The notes under the pieces: generated by a model
What the model was told of the DNA's origin: nothing
Seen by the model: only the letters and a program-made list of their open reading frames with translations
The model's database searches: none
Shown: piece after piece, positions 1 through 9,615 of the stretch
How positions within the stretch are numbered: position 1 is the first letter of the stretch
How the letters are laid out: each line of letters starts with the position of its first letter
Position numbers and translations under genes: made by a program
Origin: Rhodobacter sp. NTK016B
Lineage (GTDB): Bacteria; Pseudomonadota; Alphaproteobacteria; Rhodobacterales; Rhodobacteraceae
Assembly: GCF_017303295.1 (NCBI RefSeq)
Contig: NZ_JAFKOK010000011.1
Location: 124,001-188,000 of the forward strand
Direction of reading: 5' to 3'
DNA length: 64,000 nt

Positions 1-2
1 AC

Positions 3-3000
3 ACGGTTGTCGCTAGTGTCCTAAAGGAGGCCAGCCGGCTACTGGAGGGTGCCGGGCAGAGCGGTGCCATGGATGGTTACCAGTCCCGCGACCCGTCGCG
101 TGCATGGATGCTGGCCGGGGCGATCTGGTCGGCCGCGACCGGCATGGGGCTTACCTACGCGGTGCCTCCGGCAAGTTTCGAGTTGAACGGCCAGAAAGTG
201 CGCGACCCCGGTCGCATCAAGTCTGAAGGACTGGCCACCTGCCTGGATAGTGCCCTTCTGCTGGCCGGCTGCTTCGAGGCCGCTGGCCTCAACCCCGTCG
301 TGCTCTTCGCTGAGGGGCATGCTTGGACCGGGGTCTGGCTGACGGAGCGGGATTTCGGAACCATCAGTGAGCCCGACGTGATGACGGTCCGTAAAGCAAT
401 TGATGCGCGTGAGTTCGTGGTCATGGAGACCACCTTGCTGACGAAGAAACCCAGCGTCGGGTTCGAGCAGGCAGTTGATACGGCGCGCGAGCTGACCTCC
501 GAGCGCAATGAGCACAGCTTCGTCACGGCAGTCGATATCCGGCGCGCCCGTGCGGCCCGTATCCGCCCGCTTGCCAGCCACCGCTCTGAACCGGAGGCCG
601 AGGCGGAAGACGTCGTTGCAAGTCCGGCAGCGCTGCCGCGCCCGCTGGATCTGGGCCTGCTTCCGGGTGAACTGATCGAGGATAAGGCCACGACGCCGGC
701 GGACCGTATCTCTCGCTGGCAACGAAAGCTCCTGGACCTGTCGCTGCGCAACCGGTTGCTTAATTTCAAGGATAGCAAGCAGACGCTACCTTTCCTGTGC
801 CCCGATGTATCGGCTTTGGAGGATCAACTGGCCGACGGGAAGAAGTTCCGCGCCTTGGCGTTAAAGGACGAGGATCCGGTCGGCACGCGCGACCTTCTGG
901 CGAAGGAGGAACCCAAGCTGCTTGAGGAGGTCGCGAAGGATGCCTTCGCGAAGGGCCAGATCGCGGTCCCGCTGACCCGAAAGGAAAGCGAGCGCCGGCT
1001 GCTCGAGCTGCACCGGCGCGCCAAAAGCGATATGCAGGAAGGCGGCACGAACACGCTGTTTCTGGCGGCTGGCTTTCTGCGCTGGAAGAAGTCCGAAGGG
1101 GACACGCGCAGCTACCGCGCGCCGCTGCTCCTGGTGCCGGTGAAGATCTCCCGCAGGTCGGCGCAGTCGGAGTTCGTGATCGAGCATCACGAGGACGACG
1201 TGCGCTTCAACACCACGCTGCTGGAGTTTCTCAAGCGGGATTTTGACCTGAAAGTACCCGAGTTGGAGGGGGATCTGCCGCGGGACGAGAGCGGTTTCGA
1301 CCTGCCTCGCATCTTTGAAATCATGCGTCGCAAGGTGCGCGATGTGGCTGGTTTCGAGGTGGTCGAGGAGCTGGCGCTTTCGACCTTCTCCTTCGCCAAG
1401 TTCTTGATGTGGAAGGACCTGGTAGAGCGGACCGACAGCCTCCGCGAGAGCGCACTGGTAAAGCATCTGGTGGACAACCCGACCGAGCCCTTCCTGGCTG
1501 AAGGGGCGCCGGGTCTTCCGGTCGCGGTCGATGTGGACCGCAGGCTGGCGCCGCGCGATTTGTTCACGCCGCTGCCCGCAGACTCCTCCCAGCTCGCTGC
1601 CGTCTTGGCCGCGCAGGAGGGGCATGATTTCGTTCTGATCGGGCCGCCGGGCACGGGCAAGAGCCAGACCATCGCCAATATCATCTCGCAATGCCTCGCC
1701 ATGCAGAAGACGGTTCTCTTCGTGGCCGAGAAGTCGGCGGCGCTGGACGTGGTGCAGCGGCGGCTTGCGTCGCATGGGCTTGGCGATGCGGTGCTGGAGC
1801 TGCATTCCAACAAGGCCGACCGGAAATCGGTGCTGTCTCAGCTGGGCCGAAGCTGGGCGCGGGCGGCCAGCACGTCGGATGCCGACTGGATCAAGGTGAC
1901 GGATGAGCTGACGGTCACCCGCGAACAGCTGAACACCTATGTCACGGCGCTGCACAAGAAGGGTACGCAAGGCTTCAGTGTCTTTCAGGCGATTGGCAAG
2001 GCTGCTGGGCAGGAACAGCCGTTCAGCCTGAGCTTCGCGAACAAGGATGCGCATGATGCGGAAAGCTACATGCATCTGCGGAAGCTGGCCGAAGCCCTTG
2101 GCCGGTGCCAGGAGATCATCGCGGGCCGCAAGCCGCTGCCGCTGGTACAGGCGGAGGAGTGGTCCTTTGGCTGGCAGGCGGAGCTGCTGGAGCGAAGTGC
2201 GAAGCTCGGAACGGCCACCCGTGAACTGGCTGAGGCCGCAGAGGCGCTCGCGCGCCATGCCGGGCTGACCTGGGCGGGTGCGGGCGAGGCGTCCGAGGTC
2301 GCGCCGCTGCTGCGCCTCGCGTCGATCCCCGAGAATGGCGAGGACGTAAGCTGGTCGCTGCCGCGGGATGTGGCCGAGATGCAGGCGCAGTCCGAGGCGC
2401 TGACGGACAAGCTTGCCGCCTACACCGCCGCAGCCGGTCGAACTTCTGCCAGCTATCCGATGGCGCGGCTGGAAAGCATTCCGCTGGATCAGCTTGATGC
2501 CAACTGGCGACTTGCACAGACGAAGATGTGGCCGTTCTCGATCTTTGCCAAATCCTCGGTGCGCAAGCTCTTGCAGACCTATGCGGAGGGCGGAAAGGCC
2601 GATCCCCAATCCGATATCGCCGCGCTGGCGGAGGCCAAGCGTGCCCGAGCTGAGGTTGAGGCAACTCCGCTCACCGGGTGTCCGGTGGTCAAGGGCGTGG
2701 ATACGGATCCGGCACGTCTCTCTGACTGGATGGAGCAGGCGCGGTTGATGAAGACGGTACTCGCAGAGATCGCGGCTACGGTCGCCGATCCGGCCCGTTG
2801 GGATCTGGCCCGCCAGAGTCTTGCGGAGCGGAACGGCGGTGATCTGCGGAACGCGATCACGCTCTTCCAACGCAAGCATGAAAGCTGGCAGGAGCATGCC
2901 GGGGCCTTCGCGCAGACGGCGCATAGCTCGCCCGAGGGGATGGCCCTGTCGGAGCTGCTGGCATCTCTGCAGGCCATCCATGACAACAAGCAGCACCTGC

Positions 3001-5411
3001 AGGATTGGACCCGGTGGGTCGAAGTCCGCACGCAAGCCAGCGGCGCAGGGCTTGAGGCCCTCGTCCATGCAGTCGAAGACGGCCAGATCGAGGGCGATGT
3101 CGATGCCGCCTTTGCCTCGGCCTACGCGGCCTGGTGGTTGCCGCATGCCATGGACGCGCAGCCAGAATTGCGGGGCTTCTCCCACTGGTCACACGAGGAC
3201 GCAATCAAGCGCTTCCGGGAATTGGACGGCCGCGCAACGGACATGGCGGCGGGGCAGGTCCTGTCCCGGATCCAGCATGGCTTGCCAGCTCAGGATGCTG
3301 TTGCGCGCCGGTCTGAACTTGGCACGCTGCGGCATCAGCTTGGGCTGCAGCGGCCCAGTATGCCGATCCGCACGCTGATCTCGGAAATGCCCGACGCTTT
3401 CACCAAGCTGGCCCCCTGCGTGCTGATGTCCCCGCTTTCGGTGGCGCAGTACCTTCCTGCGGGGCAAGCGGCCTTCGACGTGGTGATCTTCGACGAGGCG
3501 TCACAGATCACCACCTGGGACGCGATTGGTGCGATCGCGCGGGGCAAGCAGGCGATCATCGTCGGCGACCCGAAGCAGCTTCCCCCGACGAACTTCTTCG
3601 GGCGCAGCGACGCCGGTGAGGACGAGCTGCCTGAGGCAGAGCGGGATCTGGCGTCCATCCTGGACGAGGTCGCCGCGGCAGGCATTCCGACACAGCAGCT
3701 CGACTGGCATTATCGCAGCCGGGACGAGGCGCTCATCGCTTTCTCCAACTGGCATTACTACGGCGGCCGTCTGGTGACTTTCCCGTCTCCGGCAACGGCC
3801 TCCGAAGCGGTGAGCCTGCACCAGGTCGATGGCGTCTATGCGCGGGGCCAGGGCCGAACCAACGAGGCCGAAGCCCGCGCGATTGCGCGCATGACGGTGC
3901 GCCGCCTGAACGAATGGCTGACGTGGCCTGAAGATGAGCGGCTGACACTTGGTGTGATCACTTTCAATGCTGAGCAGCAGGGTCTGATCCTCGACCTGCT
4001 GGACGAAGAGCGGCGGAAGAACCCGGAACTGGAGTGGTTCTTCGAGGATGCACGGGAAGAGCCGGTCATCGTCAAGAACCTTGAGAACATCCAGGGGGAC
4101 GAGCGGGACGTGATGCTGTTCTCGATCACCTTCGGCCCTGACCATGCAGGCAAGCTTTCGATGGCCTTCGGCGCGCTAAACGGAGATGGCGGCGAGAAGC
4201 GCCTGAATGTGGCGGTGACGCGCGCTCGGGCGGAGTTGCACGTGTTTGCCTCAATCCGGGCCGATCAGATCGACCTGACGCGCACCAAGGCTGTGGGCGT
4301 GAAGCACCTCAAGGGCTTCCTTGATTTTGCAGCACGCGGGCCTGTGGCGATTCCGGCGCAGGACGATGGCTCGCTCGGGCCGGTCGAGAATGTCTTCGAG
4401 GCCGCGATCAAGGCAGCTATCGAGGCGAAGGGCTGGGAGCTGCGTCCGCAGATCGGCGTCTCGGGCTTCCGCATCGATCTTGGCGTCGTGCATCCGGATC
4501 ATGCGGGCGTCTATCTTGCCGGGATCGAGTGTGACGGGGCGACCTATCACGGTTCCGCCACGGCGCGGGATCGGGACAAGGTGCGGCAAGCGGTGCTGGA
4601 AAACCTTGGCTGGACGATCTTCCGGATCTGGTCGACAGACTGGTTCCGCAATCCTGCGGCCGTGGTCGAACGCATCCACGCCGCGCTGACCGAGCACCTC
4701 GAGGCGGATCGCATCAAGCGGGCCGAAGAGGACGCGGCGCGCGAAGCCGTGCTTGCGGAAGTGGCCGCTGTGATCGAGGTCTCACGTGAGGTCGAGGAAG
4801 CAGAGTCCGCTGAGGTCGAGCTGCCGATCGCGGAGGTTGGCGTTGAAGAAGACGCAGCGCCGTCAGAGCCTGTCCGGCAGGAGGCTCAGTTTGCCCGTGC
4901 AGCGCCCTCAGCCGTCACGCCTCAGGGGGGAGGAGCTGGTTCGAGCGAAGCCAGCCCTGATCCCGAGAGGTTCTTCGATGCGGACTACATTCCCGTCCTT
5001 GAGCGCCTGATCGCGGGCGTGGTCGAGCGCGAAGGCCCCATGCCGTTTGCCTTGCTGGGCAAGCGGGTCTCCGGGATGCATGGCTGGCAAAGAACAGGAC
5101 GCCGGATCTCCGAGCAGGTCTCCAAGGCGCTTGGCTTGGTTGAGCTGCATCCCGAGAATGGTGTCGAATTCCTTTGGACAGTGGGAACGAAAGCCGACAG
5201 GGTCGGTTTTCGTTCTGGCTTGGTTCGCTCCATCCGGGATATTTCACGCACCGAGTTCTCTGAGCTTTATGATCGCAATGCGTCCGAGCTGAGTAGGAGT
5301 GAGGATCCGGTTCTGGATCTCGCGCGGCGTGCGGGCATTGCGCGCCTTTCTGCCGACGCTCGAGCTTACCTGTCTGCCTGTTTGACCTGGCGGAACGATT
5401 CAGCCGACTAA
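3..5411 (+). CDS. DUF4011 / SF1 helicase / MTES_1575-type nuclease (5' end outside window)
   Basis: About 1800 residues are visible and the frame has no stop back to base 3, so the first internal ATG (69) is probably not the true start. Seen in order: a transglutaminase-like N-terminal region, the DUF4011 region (about 700-1550), a superfamily 1 helicase with Walker A GPPGTGKS at 1641-1664, Walker B DEAS at 3492-3503, the GDPKQLPP motif near 3565 and the NVAVTRAR motif near 4205, then a PD-(D/E)xK/Vsr-like nuclease (about 4380-4680, with the RIDLGV and GIECDGATYH strands), an acidic linker and a C-terminal DUF3320-like domain (about 4970-5250). Proteins with DUF4011, a helicase and a Vsr-like nuclease have been reported as single-gene antiphage factors. 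The role here is inferred from that architecture. The gene stands alone and is followed by IS debris. Confidence 0.88.
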   Translation, partial: TVVASVLKEASRLLEGAGQSGAMDGYQSRDPSRAWMLAGAIWSAATGMGLTYAVPPASFELNGQKVRDPGRIKSEGLATCLDSALLLAGCFEAAGLNPVVLFAEGHAWTGVWLTERDFGTISEPDVMTVRKAIDAREFVVMETTLLTKKPSVGFEQAVDTARELTSERNEHSFVTAVDIRRARAARIRPLASHRSEPEAEAEDVVASPAALPRPLDLGLLPGELIEDKATTPADRISRWQRKLLDLSLRNRLLNFKDSKQTLPFLCPDVSALEDQLADGKKFRALALKDEDPVGTRDLLAKEEPKLLEEVAKDAFAKGQIAVPLTRKESERRLLELHRRAKSDMQEGGTNTLFLAAGFLRWKKSEGDTRSYRAPLLLVPVKISRRSAQSEFVIEHHEDDVRFNTTLLEFLKRDFDLKVPELEGDLPRDESGFDLPRIFEIMRRKVRDVAGFEVVEELALSTFSFAKFLMWKDLVERTDSLRESALVKHLVDNPTEPFLAEGAPGLPVAVDVDRRLAPRDLFTPLPADSSQLAAVLAAQEGHDFVLIGPPGTGKSQTIANIISQCLAMQKTVLFVAEKSAALDVVQRRLASHGLGDAVLELHSNKADRKSVLSQLGRSWARAASTSDADWIKVTDELTVTREQLNTYVTALHKKGTQGFSVFQAIGKAAGQEQPFSLSFANKDAHDAESYMHLRKLAEALGRCQEIIAGRKPLPLVQAEEWSFGWQAELLERSAKLGTATRELAEAAEALARHAGLTWAGAGEASEVAPLLRLASIPENGEDVSWSLPRDVAEMQAQSEALTDKLAAYTAAAGRTSASYPMARLESIPLDQLDANWRLAQTKMWPFSIFAKSSVRKLLQTYAEGGKADPQSDIAALAEAKRARAEVEATPLTGCPVVKGVDTDPARLSDWMEQARLMKTVLAEIAATVADPARWDLARQSLAERNGGDLRNAITLFQRKHESWQEHAGAFAQTAHSSPEGMALSELLASLQAIHDNKQHLQDWTRWVEVRTQASGAGLEALVHAVEDGQIEGDVDAAFASAYAAWWLPHAMDAQPELRGFSHWSHEDAIKRFRELDGRATDMAAGQVLSRIQHGLPAQDAVARRSELGTLRHQLGLQRPSMPIRTLISEMPDAFTKLAPCVLMSPLSVAQYLPAGQAAFDVVIFDEASQITTWDAIGAIARGKQAIIVGDPKQLPPTNFFGRSDAGEDELPEAERDLASILDEVAAAGIPTQQLDWHYRSRDEALIAFSNWHYYGGRLVTFPSPATASEAVSLHQVDGVYARGQGRTNEAEARAIARMTVRRLNEWLTWPEDERLTLGVITFNAEQQGLILDLLDEERRKNPELEWFFEDAREEPVIVKNLENIQGDERDVMLFSITFGPDHAGKLSMAFGALNGDGGEKRLNVAVTRARAELHVFASIRADQIDLTRTKAVGVKHLKGFLDFAARGPVAIPAQDDGSLGPVENVFEAAIKAAIEAKGWELRPQIGVSGFRIDLGVVHPDHAGVYLAGIECDGATYHGSATARDRDKVRQAVLENLGWTIFRIWSTDWFRNPAAVVERIHAALTEHLEADRIKRAEEDAAREAVLAEVAAVIEVSREVEEAESAEVELPIAEVGVEEDAAPSEPVRQEAQFARAAPSAVTPQGGGAGSSEASPDPERFFDADYIPVLERLIAGVVEREGPMPFALLGKRVSGMHGWQRTGRRISEQVSKALGLVELHPENGVEFLWTVGTKADRVGFRSGLVRSIRDISRTEFSELYDRNASELSRSEDPVLDLARRAGIARLSADARAYLSACLTWRNDSAD

Positions 5412-5847
5412 GCAAAGGCTATGTAACGCCGCGGCCTCCGCCAGCTTGAGTTGTCAGTGACGGTTACGCGCAAATCCGTGCGCGAAGCTCGTCGAATATT
5501 CTCGGCGTATCTGCCGATTTCGGATTCTTACTGGACGATGCTGTCGATCGAATTCAGGAGAGACAGCAGTTAGCTGACCGCTACCCGAAACCTGCACGGC
5601 GTGCGGCGCAAGCAAGGGGCGGCCGCTCAACCTGTTCGTCACCGCAGGGCCGGTTAGCGATTACATCGGCACGCGGGCGCTGCTTGGCACCCTACCAAAG
5701 GTCGACTGGCTGCTCGGGGATCGCGGCTACAACGCCGACTGGTTCAGAGACGCGTTGAAAGACAAAGGGATACGCGCCTGCATCCCCGGCGGAAAGCAAC
5801 GCAAGACCCCGGTCACATACGACAAGCGCCGATACAAGCGGCGCAAC

Positions 5848-5888
5848 GCCCCTCTCGGGACATTGCTGCGCAATACCCTGCCGGGCAG
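5848..5888 (+). repeat. 41-bp inserted repeat, copy 1
   Basis: This stretch interrupts the IS5-type transposase between codons for RRN and the block leading into EIMFGRLKDW. It is identical over all 41 bases to the reverse complement of 39402-39442, which interrupts an unrelated IS481-type transposase; two further bases (CG) on the right also match. It contains the small palindromes ATTGC-TGC-GCAAT (5862-5874) and CTGCC-G-GGCAG (5878-5888). The flanks of the two copies are otherwise unrelated, so it behaves as an inserted unit, not as part of either IS. Confidence 0.8.
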
Positions 5889-6117
5889 CGATGCGAAATC
5901 ATGTTCGGCAGGCTCAAGGACTGGCGGCGGGTGGCGACACGCTACGATCGCTGTCCCATGGTGTTCCTCTCCGCCATCGCCCTCGCAGCGGTCGTCATCT
6001 ACTGGTTAGGAATCCTGACCCTGGGCCTGCCGGTTGCTGGTCCTGTGGGTTGGGGAGGTGCGGGTCTGCTCATGCATTCCAGCTACCACTCTGGATTCGC
6101 GAGATGAATCTCTCGCT

Positions 6118-6136
6118 GGATTTGTGCAACAGAGCC
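6118..6136 (-). repeat. IS5-family terminal inverted repeat
   Basis: GGATTTGTGCAACAGAGCC matches the commonly seen IS427-type terminal repeat and closes the IS remnant on its right side. No partner repeat is visible on the left. Confidence 0.75.
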
Positions 6137-6602
6137 CTTCGGGCAGCCGAACACAAGCCCATGGCAATTGCGGCGGATCCCGTGTTCGACCACTGTCCCG
6201 AGGCTGAACGGAGTGCCCAGCTGCGAACGCTGTCGATCCTCGATCGACCATTCCGCGCGGTCGTCGGCAAACAGGTTCAGATCCCCAAGGACCCGATCGG
6301 AGGTCGTCTCGCTCAGTGGTATTGGCTCCTTCGGTCCGCGGATGGCGCCTGTAGGGGGACGGGTTTGGCATTGTCCGGGACAATGCATCAAGTCAGCGCC
6401 GCAACCTTTCCCCATCCGCTGTGGCGGTCAATGGCTGCTGCGCTCTGTCCCAGATCGCCTGCGGCGCCGGTCTGACGCGGTGGCAGGGCCGGGACCGTTA
6501 CAAACGGGTTTGCAAAACCCGTCCCAACCCGTGACAAGCATGCGCGAGCAGTTTGCATGCGGATGTATCTTGCAGGCCCGCCGAACACAGGAAGGATAGC
6601 TC
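6137..6602. other. Gene-free stretch with two perfect palindromes
   Basis: No convincing gene. It holds two strong dyads: GCATTGTCC-G-GGACAATGC at 6368-6386 and ACGGGTTT-GCA-AAACCCGT at 6504-6522. The second sits about 80 nt before the TTG start of the next gene and could be an operator; no T-run follows either stem. The DNA between the IS end and the first palindrome looks like scrambled old coding sequence that I could not assign. Confidence 0.5.
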
Positions 6603-7673
6603 TTGGCTGACGACAGATCCCCCGCGCCGCTGAAGGCGCTGCGCCCCGCCTTCGACGCGGCCCCGGCCTATGGCGAGGTTCAGGAAATCGCGCAAGGCAT
6701 CCTGTGGACCCGCATCCCGCTGCCCTACCTGCTGGATCACGTGAACATCTTCCTGATCGAGGATGGCGATGGCTGGGCGGTGATCGATACCGGCATCAAA
6801 ACCGATGAGGCGCTTGCGACCTGGGAGCAGCTCTTTGACGGGCCGCTCAAGGGCAAGGCCATTTCGCGGGTGATCGTGACGCATCACCATCCCGACCATA
6901 TCGGGCTGGCGGGCTGGCTGTGCGACAGGTTCGAGGCGCCGCTGCTGACCAGCTATTCGACCTATGTGGGCTGCAAGGTCATCTCGCAGGGCTTCGACGA
7001 GGGCACGACGCGCAACCAGTTCGATTTCTACACGCGCCACGGGATGAGCGACGAAGTCGCCGGGATCGTGGCGATTCAGGGCAATGAATACCTGCGGCGG
7101 GTCAACGCGTTGCCGAACACCTTCCTGCGGCTGGTGATGCCCGACGTGCTGGAAATCGGCGGGCGCAGCTTTCGGGTTCTGATCGGGGACGGCCACGCGC
7201 CCGAGCAGGTGATGCTCTATTGCGACGACGAGCGGCTGCTGTTCGCGGCCGATCAGGTGATCGAAAAGATCTCGCCCAATATCAGCGTATACGCGAATGA
7301 ACCGAACGGCGATCCGCTGGGGCATTTCCTGCGCTCGCTGCGCTTCCTGCGGCAGGAAATCCCCGACGATGTTCTGGTTCTGCCCGGCCACCGGCTGCCG
7401 TTCCACGGTCTGCATGCGCGCTGCGTCGAGCTGGAAGCGCATCACGAGGAACGCTGCGATCTGATCCGCGAGGCCTGCCTGAGCGCGCCGCGCACGGTGG
7501 CCGAGCTGGTGCCGATCCTGTTCCGCCGCCCGCTCGATCCGCACCAGATGACCTTTGCCTTCACCGAAGCGCTGGCGCATGTGAACCGGCTGGTCCGGCG
7601 CGGCGAGATCGAGACGGTCGAGCAGGGCGGGCGGCTGGTCAACATCCCGGCCGGTGAAGCGCGCGCAGGCTGA
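6603..7673 (+). CDS. MBL-fold metallo-hydrolase
   Basis: A 356-residue metallo-beta-lactamase-fold hydrolase. The metal-binding motif THHHPDHIG lies at about residues 96-104, with later ligands in GDGHAPEQ (about residue 198) and LPGHRLPF (about residue 260), so a binuclear metal site is expected. No signal peptide, so it is cytoplasmic. The start is a TTG preceded by an AGGAAGG ribosome site at 6590-6596; no ATG fits the N-terminus better. The C-terminal third is helical and resembles the winged-helix end found in LACTB2-like and hydroxyacylglutathione-hydrolase-like members, which often cleave thioesters or lactones. The exact substrate is unknown. It precedes a gamma-glutamyltransferase. 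Confidence 0.85.
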   Translation: MADDRSPAPLKALRPAFDAAPAYGEVQEIAQGILWTRIPLPYLLDHVNIFLIEDGDGWAVIDTGIKTDEALATWEQLFDGPLKGKAISRVIVTHHHPDHIGLAGWLCDRFEAPLLTSYSTYVGCKVISQGFDEGTTRNQFDFYTRHGMSDEVAGIVAIQGNEYLRRVNALPNTFLRLVMPDVLEIGGRSFRVLIGDGHAPEQVMLYCDDERLLFAADQVIEKISPNISVYANEPNGDPLGHFLRSLRFLRQEIPDDVLVLPGHRLPFHGLHARCVELEAHHEERCDLIREACLSAPRTVAELVPILFRRPLDPHQMTFAFTEALAHVNRLVRRGEIETVEQGGRLVNIPAGEARAG

Positions 7674-7799
7674 AGCCGCGCGTCCCCTGCGCCGGCACGA
7701 CATTGGTCAGGCCTTCGCGCTCAGCGGGCAGGCTTGACGGGCTATGATTCTTGGCGGGAATGGGCATTCTGAGTTTCTGACGGAAAGCGGAGGCCCGGA

Positions 7800-9596
7800 A
7801 TGATCAGGATCTTGTCTCTTTCGGCATGCATGGCGCTCAGCGCCTTTGCGGCTGATGCCCAGCAGACCACCGATGCAGTCGCCCCCGAAATGGCGTCGCC
7901 ATCGGCGGCCTTCGCGGGCCTGTCGGACGCAGCGCAGGCCTCGTTCGCCGCGCGCGAGGCGGGAGTGCCGGTGCGGGCCGATAACTGGATGATCGTCGCC
8001 GCGAACCCGCTTGCGGTCGAGGCGGGGGCGGATGTTCTGGCCGCGGGGGGCAGCGCGGCGGATGCGATGGTCGCGGTTCAGGCGGTGCTGGGGCTGGTCG
8101 AGCCGCAAAGCTCGGGTTTGGGCGGCGGTGCATTCCTCGTCTGGTACGATTCCGCGACGCGCAGCATCACGACACTGGATGGCCGCGAAACGGCACCGAT
8201 GGCCGCGACCCCAACCCTGTTTCAGGACGAGAACGGCGCGCCGCTGCAGTTTTTCGACGCCGTTGTCGGCGGGTTGTCCGTGGGCGCGCCGGGCACGCCC
8301 GCGCTTCTGGAGGCGGCGCATCGCCGCTGGGGGCGGCAATCGTGGAGCGGGCTGTTCGACGCCGCCATCGGCCATGCCGAGGCGGGCTTTGCTGTGTCGC
8401 CCCGGCTGGCGGCGCTTGTCGAGGGCGGCGCGGAGCGCTTGCAGCGTTTCCCGGCGACGGCGGCCTATTTCTTTCCCGACGGGCAGGCGCTTGCCGCCGG
8501 TGACACCTTGCGCAACCCGGCCTATGCCGAGACCCTTCGGGCCATGGCGCGTGACGGGTCGCGGGTGATGTATACGGGGCCGATTGCCGAGGGGATCGTC
8601 GCGACCGTGCGCGGCGCCGAGGGCAATCCGGGGCTGCTGTCGATGGCCGATCTCGCCGCCTATGACGTCGTTGAGCGTCCGGCGATCTGCGTCGATTACC
8701 GCGCCCACGAGGTCTGCGGCATGGGTCCGCCATCCTCGGGGGCGCTGACGGTGGGGCAGATTCTGGGAATGCTCGAGGGCTATGACCTTGCCGCTTCGGG
8801 GCCTGATGACCCGCAATCGTGGCGGCTGATCGGCGACGCGTCGCGGCTCGCTTTCGCGGATCGAGGCCACTATATGGCCGACAGCGATTACGTGCCGATG
8901 CCGACCGATGGTCTTGTCGATCCGATGTATCTGGGGCTACGCGGCGCGCTTCTGTCGGGTGACCATGCCTTGGAGCGGGTCAGCCCCGGCGCGCCCGGGT
9001 GGGACCATGCGCTGAACCTGTCCGACGATATCTCGCTCGAACTGCCGTCGACCTCGCATATCTCGATCGTCGATGCCTATGGCAACGCGCTGTCGATGAC
9101 GACGACGATCGAGAACGCGTTCGGATCGCGGCTGATGACGCCGGGCGGGTTTCTGCTGAACAATGAGCTGACCGATTTCTCGTTCCGCACCCATGTCGAC
9201 GGCGTGCCGATTGCGAACCGGCTGGAACCGGGGAAACGCCCGCGCTCGTCCATGGCGCCCACCATCGTGATGAGAGACGGCGCGCCCGTTCTGGTCATCG
9301 GCTCGCCGGGCGGCAGCCGGATCATCGGCTATGTTGCGCAATCCATCATCGCCCATCTCGACTGGGGTATGGATGTGCAACAGGCGGTCGCCATGCCGCA
9401 TGCGGTCAACCGGTTCGGGACCTTCGATCTGGAAGAGGGAACCGAGGCGGCGAGCCTGGCCGAGCCGCTCTCCGCGCTGGGATACGAGGTAAGCGTCCGC
9501 GCGCTGAACTCGGGCCTGCACGCCATCGCGCTTCACCCCGACGGGCTGCAGGGCGGCGCCGATCCCCGGCGCGAGGGCATCGCGCTGGGCCAGTGA
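7800..9596 (+). CDS. ggt: Gamma-glutamyltransferase precursor
   Basis: A 598-residue N-terminal-nucleophile hydrolase that removes or transfers the gamma-glutamyl group of glutathione and related amides, normally in the periplasm. The N-terminus is a secretion signal (residues 1-20), and an LSAC sequence at 7-10 could be read as a lipobox. The autocleavage site and catalytic Thr are visible as STSHISIVD at about residues 417-425 (Thr418), and the glycine-rich oxyanion region as GSPGGSRIIG at about residue 500. Length and motif order are those of a complete enzyme with large and small subunits in one proprotein. It lies 127 nt after the MBL-fold gene and the next gene is convergent. Confidence 0.93.
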   Translation: MIRILSLSACMALSAFAADAQQTTDAVAPEMASPSAAFAGLSDAAQASFAAREAGVPVRADNWMIVAANPLAVEAGADVLAAGGSAADAMVAVQAVLGLVEPQSSGLGGGAFLVWYDSATRSITTLDGRETAPMAATPTLFQDENGAPLQFFDAVVGGLSVGAPGTPALLEAAHRRWGRQSWSGLFDAAIGHAEAGFAVSPRLAALVEGGAERLQRFPATAAYFFPDGQALAAGDTLRNPAYAETLRAMARDGSRVMYTGPIAEGIVATVRGAEGNPGLLSMADLAAYDVVERPAICVDYRAHEVCGMGPPSSGALTVGQILGMLEGYDLAASGPDDPQSWRLIGDASRLAFADRGHYMADSDYVPMPTDGLVDPMYLGLRGALLSGDHALERVSPGAPGWDHALNLSDDISLELPSTSHISIVDAYGNALSMTTTIENAFGSRLMTPGGFLLNNELTDFSFRTHVDGVPIANRLEPGKRPRSSMAPTIVMRDGAPVLVIGSPGGSRIIGYVAQSIIAHLDWGMDVQQAVAMPHAVNRFGTFDLEEGTEAASLAEPLSALGYEVSVRALNSGLHAIALHPDGLQGGADPRREGIALGQ

Positions 9597-9615
9597 TGGC
9601 CCCGGCGCAAGCGGT

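Larger units (their letters stand above)
5608..6136 (+). mobile_element. IS5-family (IS427-like) element remnant with broken transposase
   Basis: The 3' part of a DDE transposase is readable: GRPLNLFVTAG, then LGDRGYNADWFRDALKDKG, then KYDKRRYKRRN-type residues, and after an interruption EIMFGRLKDWRR and the C-terminal hydrophobic stretch ending near 6107. A 41-bp segment (5848-5888) sits between codons for RRN and the next conserved block and shifts the frame. A 19-bp terminal inverted repeat of the usual IS5-family type lies at 6118-6136. The 5' half of the gene and the left terminal repeat are absent, so the element cannot move by itself. What borders it on the left (5412-5607) has no recognisable gene. 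Confidence 0.85.

Noticed and set aside
861-3185. 774-residue open frame on the minus strand across the helicase gene
   Set aside because: Antisense to clear helicase and nuclease motifs; product is Arg/His/Gln-rich with no fold, typical of GC-rich shadow frames.
5848-5888. Translational bypassing (ribosome hopping) element
   Set aside because: No matching take-off and landing codons at the edges and the host gene is already truncated; a DNA-level insertion is simpler.
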